A stretch of DNA of 64,000 nucleotides from Martinezella rhizogenes. Lineage in GTDB: Bacteria > Pseudomonadota > Alphaproteobacteria > Rhizobiales > Rhizobiaceae. Both the position numbers and the translations under genes were made by a program. The notes under the pieces are model-generated. The model searched no databases, had not been told where the DNA came from, and saw nothing but the letters and a program-made list of their open reading frames with translations. Shown one piece after another: positions 58,056 to 64,000 of this stretch; the stretch's first letter is position 1; each line of letters starts with the position of its first letter. The stretch spans positions 1 to 64,000 of the forward strand of contig NZ_SGNY01000003.1 in the NCBI RefSeq assembly GCF_007002745.1, in the 5' to 3' direction.

Positions 58056-59039
58056 ATGAAAATACTGAAGACAGTCACCGGCCTTGCTGCCGCCGCTGCC
58101 GTTTCCCTTTTTGCGCTGTCCGCATCCGCTCAGAATTATCCCGAGCGTAACATCACCATGGTCGTGCCTTTTGCTGCCGGTGGCCCGACGGATACGGTAG
58201 CGCGCCTTGTTGCCGAATCCATGTCGAAGGATCTTGGCCAGCAGATCATCGTCGAAAATGTCGGCGGCGCGGGCGGCACGCTCGGCGCTGGCCGTGTGGC
58301 TTCGGCAGATCCGGACGGTTACACGGTTCTCTTGCACCATATCGGCATGGCAACCAGCGCCACGCTCTATCGCAAGCTCGCCTATGACACGACAAACGCT
58401 TTCGAATATGTCGGTCTGGTCACCGAAGTGCCGATGACCATTCTGTCGCGCAAGAACCTCGAGACGAAGGACCTCAAGGGTCTGATCGACTACGCCAAGG
58501 CGAACAAGGACAAGGTCACCGTCGCCAATGCCGGCATCGGCGCCGCATCGCATCTGTGCGGCATGTTGTTCATGAGCGCCATTGAGACGCCGCTGGTCAC
58601 CGTTCCCTACAAGGGCACAGGCCCGGCCATGACCGACCTGCTCGGCGGCCAGGTCGATATCATGTGCGACCAGACCACCAACACCACCAAGCAGATCCAG
58701 GGCGGAACCGTGAAGGCCTATGCCGTAACCACGGCCAAGCGGCTCGACGTGCTTCCGGATGTGCCGACGGTCGCCGAAGAAGGTCTGCCGAAACTCGAAG
58801 TCGGTATCTGGCACGGCATCTATACGCCCAAGGGCACGCCTGCCGAAATCAACGAAAAGCTCTCCAAGTCGCTGCAGGTCGCGCTGAAGGACAAGAACGT
58901 CGCGGCTCGTTTTGCCGAACTCGGCACCACGCCTTCCCCTGAAAGCGATGCGACGCCTGCGGCACTCAAGGCCAAGCTTGAAAGCGAAATCGCTCGTTGG
59001 AAGCCGGTTATCGAGTCCGCCGGCCAATATGCCGATTGA
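58056..59039 (+). CDS. tctC: tripartite tricarboxylate transporter binding protein TctC
   Basis: A 327-residue Bug-type periplasmic receptor. The signal peptide (LAAAAAVSLFALSASA) probably ends after residue 25. Family signatures are VVPFAAGGPTDTVARLVAE, NVGGAGGTLGAGRVASADPD with GYTVLL after it, and VPYKGTGPAMTDLLGGQVD. It binds a di- or tricarboxylate such as citrate and delivers it to TctAB. A GGGAGGA ribosome site precedes ATG 58056. A hairpin separates it from tctB. Confidence 0.94.
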   Translation: MKILKTVTGLAAAAAVSLFALSASAQNYPERNITMVVPFAAGGPTDTVARLVAESMSKDLGQQIIVENVGGAGGTLGAGRVASADPDGYTVLLHHIGMATSATLYRKLAYDTTNAFEYVGLVTEVPMTILSRKNLETKDLKGLIDYAKANKDKVTVANAGIGAASHLCGMLFMSAIETPLVTVPYKGTGPAMTDLLGGQVDIMCDQTTNTTKQIQGGTVKAYAVTTAKRLDVLPDVPTVAEEGLPKLEVGIWHGIYTPKGTPAEINEKLSKSLQVALKDKNVAARFAELGTTPSPESDATPAALKAKLESEIARWKPVIESAGQYAD

Positions 59040-59052
59040 TGATCAGGAAGTG

Positions 59053-59075
59053 ACCGGCGGCGTTTCGCCGCCGGT
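59053..59075 (+). terminator. stem-loop between tctC and tctB
   Basis: ACCGGCGGCG-TTT-CGCCGCCGGT is a perfect 10-bp hairpin followed by TTTC, 14 nt after the tctC stop. It is probably a partial terminator and mRNA stabiliser that keeps the binding protein in excess over the membrane subunits. Confidence 0.75.
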
Positions 59076-59139
59076 TTTCTGCCGTCATTTTTAACGCGCG
59101 GAACGGTGTATTGCCGGCCGCAGTGGAGGGGCATCTTTC

Positions 59140-59601
59140 ATGAAGTCGTTTTTCATTGACCCTGCCGAAGCAGCCTGCGGGGCCATATTCATCGGTTTTG
59201 GCGCTTTTTTCGCCTTGCAATCCTTCGGGCTGGAAATCGGAACCGCCTTTCGCATGGGACCGGGTTATTTCCCGCTTGTTCTGGCAATCGTGCTGATCCT
59301 GCTCGGCAGCGTCATATTCTTCCGCGCCACCCGCGTGCAGGGTGATGTCATCGGCGCCATCGCCTGGCGGGGGATTTTTTTCATCCTGCCCGCGCCGATC
59401 TTTTTCGGCTTCACGGTCCGCGGACTGGGTTTCGTACCAGCCCTGTTTTTCAGCGCGCTTATCGCAGCCTTCGCCTCGCACAAGATGAGCCCGCTGATGG
59501 CCGTCGTTATTTCCGCCGCCATCACGGTCTTCTCCGTTGCTGTGTTCAATTATGGTCTCGGCCTGCCATTCCAGCGCTTCGGCCCCTGGCTTAAATTTTG
59601 A
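59140..59601 (+). CDS. tctB: tripartite tricarboxylate transporter small subunit TctB
   Basis: A 153-residue membrane protein with four predicted helices. The N-terminal FRMGPGYFPLVLAIVLILLG is the TctB hallmark. It pairs with TctA to form the sodium-coupled transporter. It ends 9 bp before tctA. The start is ATG 59140 with weak GGAGGGGC upstream. Confidence 0.92.
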   Translation: MKSFFIDPAEAACGAIFIGFGAFFALQSFGLEIGTAFRMGPGYFPLVLAIVLILLGSVIFFRATRVQGDVIGAIAWRGIFFILPAPIFFGFTVRGLGFVPALFFSALIAAFASHKMSPLMAVVISAAITVFSVAVFNYGLGLPFQRFGPWLKF

Positions 59602-59610
59602 GGCGCCCCG

Positions 59611-61116
59611 ATGGATTTGCTCAATAATCTCGCTCTCGGTTTCGTCACCGCTTCGTCGCTGGCAAACCTGTTTTTCTGCCTGATCGGCGTACTGCTCGGC
59701 ACCCTCATCGGCGTGTTGCCGGGCATCGGCGCAACTGCGACCATCGCCATGCTGCTGCCAATCACCTTTCAGCTTGAGCCCGTCTCCTCGCTGATCATGC
59801 TCGCCGGCATTTATTACGGCGCGCAATATGGCGGTTCCACCACGGCCATTCTCATCAATATGCCGGGGGAGTCTTCCTCTGCCGTGACCGCCATTGATGG
59901 TTACCAGATGGCACGCAAGGGCAAGGCGGGTGCTGCACTTGCAATCGCCGCCATCGGCTCGTTTTTCGCGGGTACGGTTTCCACCTTCCTCGTGGCAATC
60001 TTCGCGCCGCCTCTGACGGCCATCGCGCTGGAATTCGGTGCCGCTGAATATTTCTCGCTGATGGTCGTCGGCCTTGTCTCGTCCATCGCACTTGCCCATG
60101 GCTCCATCGTCAAGGCGCTGGCCATGGTCGTGCTCGGTCTGTTGCTTGGTCTGGTTGGTACGGATATCTATAGCGGTACGCCGCGCTTCACCCTCGGCAT
60201 CCGCGAATATGCCGATGGCCTGAACTTCGTTGCGGTCGCCGTGGGCGTCTTCGGTATTGCGGAAATCCTGCGCAATCTCGAGAACGAACGCACCCGGTCG
60301 GTGCTGATCGCCAAGGTCAGTAGCCTGATGCCGTCTAAGGAAGATTTCAAGGCCATGATCGGCCCGGTGCTGCGCGGCACGGTTATCGGCTCGGCTCTCG
60401 GCATCCTGCCGGGCGGTGGGGCAATTCTTGCGGCCTTTGCCTCCTATACGGTGGAAAAACGCGTCTCCAAGAACCCGGAAGAATTCGGGCATGGCGCGGT
60501 TGCCGGTGTTGCCGGTCCGGAATCGGCCAATAATGCCGGCGCGCAGACCTCCTTCATCCCGTTGCTGACCCTTGGCATTCCGGCCAACCCGGTCATGGCG
60601 TTGATGATCGGTGCGATGATCATTCAGGGCATCGTGCCGGGTCCGAACGTTGCAACCGAACAGCCGGCGCTGTTCTGGGGCATCATCGCCTCCATGTGGA
60701 TCGGCAACCTGATGCTCGTCATCCTCAACCTGCCGCTGATCGGGCTGTGGGTGAAGCTCTTGACGGTGCCTTATTACGTGCTGTTCCCCATCATCATGGC
60801 CTTCTGCGCCATCGGGGTCTACAGCGTCAATTCCAACGTCTTCGATCTCTATGCCGTCGCCTTCTTCGGTTTCATCGGCTATGTATTGGTGAAACTGCGC
60901 TGCGAGCCTGCCCCACTGCTTTTGGGCTTCGTGCTCGGACCGCTGCTGGAGGAAAATCTGCGTCGCGCCATGATCCTGTCGCGTGGCGATCCGACGACCT
61001 TCGTCACTCGCCCGATCAGCGCCACCCTGCTTTTCATCGCTCTGGCCGTCCTGATCATCGTCTTCCTGCCCAGCGTGAAGAAGAAACGTGAAGAGGTTTT
61101 TGTGGAAGAAGACTGA
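59611..61116 (+). CDS. tctA: tripartite tricarboxylate transporter large subunit TctA
   Basis: A 501-residue integral membrane protein with about 11-12 helices. The N-terminal GVLLGTLIGVLPGIGATATIAMLLP and YYGAQYGGSTTAILINMPGE are signature TctA loops, repeated in diverged form around residues 265-275 (GILPGGGAILAAF). It is the main translocation subunit. Length is standard. A strong terminator follows the gene. Confidence 0.95.
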   Translation: MDLLNNLALGFVTASSLANLFFCLIGVLLGTLIGVLPGIGATATIAMLLPITFQLEPVSSLIMLAGIYYGAQYGGSTTAILINMPGESSSAVTAIDGYQMARKGKAGAALAIAAIGSFFAGTVSTFLVAIFAPPLTAIALEFGAAEYFSLMVVGLVSSIALAHGSIVKALAMVVLGLLLGLVGTDIYSGTPRFTLGIREYADGLNFVAVAVGVFGIAEILRNLENERTRSVLIAKVSSLMPSKEDFKAMIGPVLRGTVIGSALGILPGGGAILAAFASYTVEKRVSKNPEEFGHGAVAGVAGPESANNAGAQTSFIPLLTLGIPANPVMALMIGAMIIQGIVPGPNVATEQPALFWGIIASMWIGNLMLVILNLPLIGLWVKLLTVPYYVLFPIIMAFCAIGVYSVNSNVFDLYAVAFFGFIGYVLVKLRCEPAPLLLGFVLGPLLEENLRRAMILSRGDPTTFVTRPISATLLFIALAVLIIVFLPSVKKKREEVFVEED

Positions 61117-61136
61117 GCAATATCAAACCCTGAGAC

Positions 61137-61166
61137 GCCGGCGATGGAAGCATCGCCGGCTTTTTT
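61137..61166 (+). terminator. Rho-independent terminator of tctCBA
   Basis: GCCGGCGATG-GAAG-CATCGCCGGC followed by TTTTTT, 20 nt after the tctA stop. Confidence 0.95.
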
Positions 61167-61264
61167 GTGTCTGGATCGGTTGTGACGAATTCGCTTCACG
61201 AAAGCGACATATGGTTGACTCCCGCGCTTTTAAGCCCAAGGAAGGGCGGGAAAGAGAGGTCGAT

Positions 61265-61477
61265 ATGACGTCGGAAACCGAAAAACGGATCATTGCGCTT
61301 GAGGAAACGATCGCGCATCAGGCAAAGACCATCGAGGAACTGTCCGATCAGCTGACGGAACAGTGGAAGGTGGTGGAGCAGACCCGCGCCAAGCTCGACC
61401 GCTTGACGGAACGGTTCCTGAGCCTTGAGGAGCAATCGCTGGACGCGCCAGCCATCACCCGGCCACCGCATTACTGA
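61265..61477 (+). CDS. slyX: SlyX-family protein
   Basis: A 70-residue coiled-coil protein (EKRIIALEETIAHQAKTIEEL onward) with the invariant C-terminal PPHY of SlyX. Function unknown in the family. ATG 61265 follows GAGAGGTCG; the longer frame from 61088 crosses the tct terminator and is not credible. It is followed 13 bp later by the DUF924 gene, probably one transcript. Confidence 0.9.
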   Translation: MTSETEKRIIALEETIAHQAKTIEELSDQLTEQWKVVEQTRAKLDRLTERFLSLEEQSLDAPAITRPPHY

Positions 61478-61490
61478 CAGGGAGCACCCG

Positions 61491-62042
61491 ATGAAAAACG
61501 ACACAGCCGCACTTGCCGCCGAAATCACCAATTTCTGGAAAAAGGCCGGGCCGGACAAATGGTTCGACAAGGATACCGCCTTCGACAATCACTTTCACGA
61601 CCGCTTCCGCGATGCCCATTTCGCTGCTGCACGGCGTGAACTGGATGGCTGGCTCGCCGGTGCAGAAAGCAGTCTTGCCCTGATGCTTCTTCTCGACCAG
61701 TTCCCGCGCAACTGCTTTCGTGGCACCGCCCATATGTACGCCACCGATCCGCTGGCACGTCTGTTTGCCGATGAGGCCATACGCCGTGGTCACGATCAGG
61801 CAGTGAGCGAGGATCTGCGCGTTTTCTTCTATCTGCCCTTTTCCCATGCCGAGGATATTGCGGCCCAGCAGCGCGCCTGTGACTTGAACCAGCCGCTTGG
61901 CGGGCTTTATCTGCACCATGCCGAAGAACATCGCGATATTGTCGAGCGTTTCGGTCGCTTTCCGCATCGCAACGACATATTGCTGCGGGAAACGACGCCG
62001 GAGGAACGGCAATATCTTGATGAAGGTGGCTTTTCCGGCTGA
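61491..62042 (+). CDS. DUF924-family protein
   Basis: A 183-residue helical protein. It has the family features ITNFWKKAGPDKWFDKD, LMLLLDQFPRNCFRGTAHMYATD and the C-terminal GRFPHRNDILLRETTPEE. The family resembles a TPR-like helical bundle of unknown function, widespread in alphaproteobacteria. ATG 61491 follows AGGGAGC. Probably cytosolic. Confidence 0.9.
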   Translation: MKNDTAALAAEITNFWKKAGPDKWFDKDTAFDNHFHDRFRDAHFAAARRELDGWLAGAESSLALMLLLDQFPRNCFRGTAHMYATDPLARLFADEAIRRGHDQAVSEDLRVFFYLPFSHAEDIAAQQRACDLNQPLGGLYLHHAEEHRDIVERFGRFPHRNDILLRETTPEERQYLDEGGFSG

Positions 62043-62054
62043 GCCAGAAATGAA

Positions 62055-62085
62055 AACGCCGCCAGTCCCGAAGGATGGCGGCGTT
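62055..62085. terminator. hairpin between DUF924 gene and convergent dnaJ
   Basis: AACGCCGCCA (62055-62064) and TGGCGGCGTT (62076-62085) form a 10-bp stem with AT-rich sequence on both sides (TTATTATTAAT on the plus strand, TTTTCATTT on the minus strand). It can serve both converging genes. Confidence 0.65.
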
Positions 62086-62112
62086 ATTATTAATGAACGT
62101 AGCCGTCGACAA

Positions 62113-63246
62113 TCAGCCGTCGAAGAATTCTTTCATCCGGGCAAAGAAGCCGGTCGATTCCGGATTGTTCTCCTTGGAGGAGAGCTGTTCGAATTCCTGC
62201 AACAGCTCGCGCTGACGCTTGCTGAGCTTCTGCGGCGTCTCGATCTGAATCTGGATGTAGAGATCACCAGTCTGCGCCGAACGCAGCACCGGCATGCCCT
62301 TGCCCTTCAGACGGAACTGCTTGCCCGGTTGGGTGCCTTCCGGAACCGTGACGCGCGACTTGGTACCATCGAGTGTCGTGACATCGAAGGTGCCGCCAAG
62401 CGCTGCCGTCGTCATTGAAATTGGCACCGTGCAATAAAGGTCGGCACCATCGCGCTGGAAGAATTCATGCGGTCGCACGGACAGGAAGATATAAAGATCA
62501 CCCGCTGGGCCGCCACGCATGCCGGCTTCGCCTTCGCCCTGTAGACGAATGCGCGTGCCATCCTCGATGCCCGAGGGAATGTTGACCGAGAGCGAACGCT
62601 CTTCCGTCACACGACCCTGACCGTGGCACTTGCCGCACGGATCGGAAATCGTCTGGCCGCGACCATGGCAGGTCGGGCAGGTGCGCTCCACCGAGAAGAA
62701 GCCCTGTGCGGCGCGCACGCGGCCGGAACCCTGACAGGTGGCGCAGGTCTTGGGCTGGGTGCCGGGTTTGGCGCCAGAGCCGGAACAGACGTCACAGGTA
62801 ATCGAGGTCGGAACCCTGATCTGCGCCGTTTTGCCGGCGAAGGCTTCCTCCAGCGTGATTTCCATATTGTAGCGAAGATCGGCCCCGCGCTCGCGCCCGC
62901 CGGAAGAGCGGCGCGCACGACCACCACCCATCATCTCACCGAAAATGTCTTCGAAGATGTCGGAGAAGCCGCCATTGGCGAAACCGCCACCGCCCATGCC
63001 GCCACCACCCATGCCGCCATTTTCAAACGCGGCGTGGCCGAAACGGTCATAGGCCGCGCGCTTCTGCGGGTCCTTCAGCGTTTCGTATGCTTCGTTGATT
63101 TCCTTGAATTTCTGCTCGGATTCGGCGTTATCCGGGTTCTTGTCCGGATGGTATTTCATCGCGAGTTTGCGGAAGGCGCTTTTCAGCTCTTTTTCGTCCG
63201 CGGTCTTGCTGACGCCGAGTGTTTCGTAAAAGTCTGCTTTCGCCAT
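62113..63246 (-). CDS. dnaJ: co-chaperone DnaJ
   Basis: A 377-residue type I Hsp40 that delivers clients to DnaK and stimulates its ATPase. The J domain has [10 protein letters not shown] Gly-rich linker ([13 protein letters not shown]) follows. Four zinc motifs are complete: [32 protein letters not shown]. It is downstream of dnaK by 90 bp in the standard operon order. Confidence 0.98.
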   Translation of the reverse strand: MAKADFYETLGVSKTADEKELKSAFRKLAMKYHPDKNPDNAESEQKFKEINEAYETLKDPQKRAAYDRFGHAAFENGGMGGGGMGGGGFANGGFSDIFEDIFGEMMGGGRARRSSGGRERGADLRYNMEITLEEAFAGKTAQIRVPTSITCDVCSGSGAKPGTQPKTCATCQGSGRVRAAQGFFSVERTCPTCHGRGQTISDPCGKCHGQGRVTEERSLSVNIPSGIEDGTRIRLQGEGEAGMRGGPAGDLYIFLSVRPHEFFQRDGADLYCTVPISMTTAALGGTFDVTTLDGTKSRVTVPEGTQPGKQFRLKGKGMPVLRSAQTGDLYIQIQIETPQKLSKRQRELLQEFEQLSSKENNPESTGFFARMKEFFDG

Positions 63247-63336
63247 TAAGTTAACAAGCCCCGCAAATGGATTTCCGGCTGCACGTCGGCAGCCGGATGT
63301 CTTGCATATGGTGTGAGGAGTAGGGAAGCCACGCGA

Positions 63337-64000
63337 TTATGCGGACTTCTTGTCGTCCTTGATTTCTTCATAGTCGGCATCGACGACGTCATCCTTGCCG
63401 CCTTCAGAAGCATCGCCGGCCTCGGCCTGCTGTGCTTCATAGATGGCCTGACCGAGTTTCATGGAAACTTCCATGAGGGTCTGGGTCTTCGCCTGAATGT
63501 CGTCGGCGTCAGGCTCGGAAGCTTCAACCGCCGTCTTCAGGCTGGCAATGGCGTCTTCGATCGCCTTGCGGTCGGTCTCGGAAACCTTGTCGCCATATTC
63601 CTTCACCGACTTTTCGGTGGAGTGAATGAGGCTTTCTGCCTGGTTCTTGGCTTCGACACCCGCACGACGCTTCTTGTCGGCTTCGGCATTGGCCTCGGCG
63701 TCCTTGACCATCTTTTCGATGTCGGCGTCGGACAGACCACCGGAGGCCTGGATGCGGATCTGCTGTTCCTTGCCGGTGCCCTTGTCCTTGGCGGATACCT
63801 GCACGATGCCGTTGGCGTCGATATCGAAGGTAACTTCGATCTGCGGAACGCCACGCGGCGACGGCGGCAGACCAACGAGGTCGAACTGGCCGAGCAGCTT
63901 GTTGTCCTGCGCCATTTCACGCTCGCCCTGCGAAACGCGGATGGTCACGGCCGACTGGTTGTCTTCGGCGGTCGAGAAGGTCTGGCTCTTCTTCGTCGGG
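63337..64000 (-). CDS. dnaK: chaperone DnaK, C-terminal part (runs off the window)
   Basis: About 220 C-terminal residues of Hsp70 are present; the gene continues past base 64000. The segment holds the end of the substrate-binding beta domain ([52 protein letters not shown]) and the helical lid, ending in [16 protein letters not shown]. The nucleotide-binding domain and start codon are outside the window. It lies upstream of dnaJ on the same strand. Confidence 0.98.
   Translation of the reverse strand, partial: PTKKSQTFSTAEDNQSAVTIRVSQGEREMAQDNKLLGQFDLVGLPPSPRGVPQIEVTFDIDANGIVQVSAKDKGTGKEQQIRIQASGGLSDADIEKMVKDAEANAEADKKRRAGVEAKNQAESLIHSTEKSVKEYGDKVSETDRKAIEDAIASLKTAVEASEPDADDIQAKTQTLMEVSMKLGQAIYEAQQAEAGDASEGGKDDVVDADYEEIKDDKKSA

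Overview
The window is ordinary chromosomal DNA of an alphaproteobacterium of the Rhizobium/Agrobacterium group, most like Agrobacterium. The evidence is the gene content (an FrcBCAK-type sugar importer with a divergent ROK regulator, a CycM-type cytochrome c, DctB/DctD-type regulators), roughly 60% GC coding DNA, dispersed RIME-like palindromic repeats in the intergenic gaps, and small RNAs with the C-rich loops typical of rhizobial regulatory RNAs. I see no prophage, insertion sequence, CRISPR array or defence island. Almost all novelty is in the intergenic regions.

Layout. 1-2.1 kb: initiator tRNA and recQ. 2.2-7.4 kb: divergent frcR / frcBCAK sugar uptake locus. 7.5-11.9 kb: class Ib ribonucleotide reductase operon nrdHIEF behind two NrdR boxes and a cobalamin riboswitch. 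11.9-21.5 kb: mixed housekeeping genes (lipoprotein hydrolase, recF, an E1-like enzyme, GNAT, 2-hydroxyacid dehydrogenase, SH3 protein, PfkB kinase, AEC transporter, RsmC-like methylase). 21.6-31.9 kb: the translation/transcription block rimP-nusA-ylxR-infB-rbfA-truB-rpsO-pnp, all on the minus strand. 32.1-42.0 kb: MFS transporter, a MltB-type transglycosylase, recR / MOSC / ybaB / dnaX / SRP RNA, HIT protein, nudC, pheA, kdsB. 42.2-50 kb: cycM, sugar transferase, class A PBP, YbaK-type deacylase, cspA, M20 peptidase and MarR regulator, with three candidate small RNAs between them. 50.3-54.5 kb: polA, a 2H phosphodiesterase and rpmF. 54.7-61.1 kb: NtrC-type two-component pair followed by the tripartite tricarboxylate transporter tctCBA. 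61.2-64 kb: slyX, a DUF924 protein, dnaJ and the 3' part of dnaK.

How the parts work together. The nrd operon appears to be controlled twice: NrdR senses nucleotides at the promoter, and the B12 riboswitch would shut off this cobalamin-independent enzyme when B12 is plentiful. The two-component pair next to tctCBA, with two 18-bp palindromes 32 bp apart between dctD and tctC, looks like a self-contained sensing and uptake unit for a di- or tricarboxylate.

The most interesting signals are four structured RNAs. Two are unlinked paralogues that share hairpin-loop sequences but have different stem sequences (about 19.22-19.32 kb and 47.67-47.79 kb). One has three hairpins, each displaying a CCUCC anti-Shine-Dalgarno loop (46.88-46.99 kb). 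One has three C-rich hairpins next to polA (50.04-50.16 kb). A RIME-like repeat also lies in frame inside the signal peptide of the MltB-type transglycosylase. Intergenic stretches over about 300 bp are 7.41-8.08 kb (nrd leader), 19.04-19.52 kb (repeats plus sRNA), 46.76-47.23 kb (sRNA plus cspA leader), 47.44-47.87 kb (terminator plus sRNA) and 49.94-50.35 kb (MarR operator candidate plus sRNA). All are described in the feature list.
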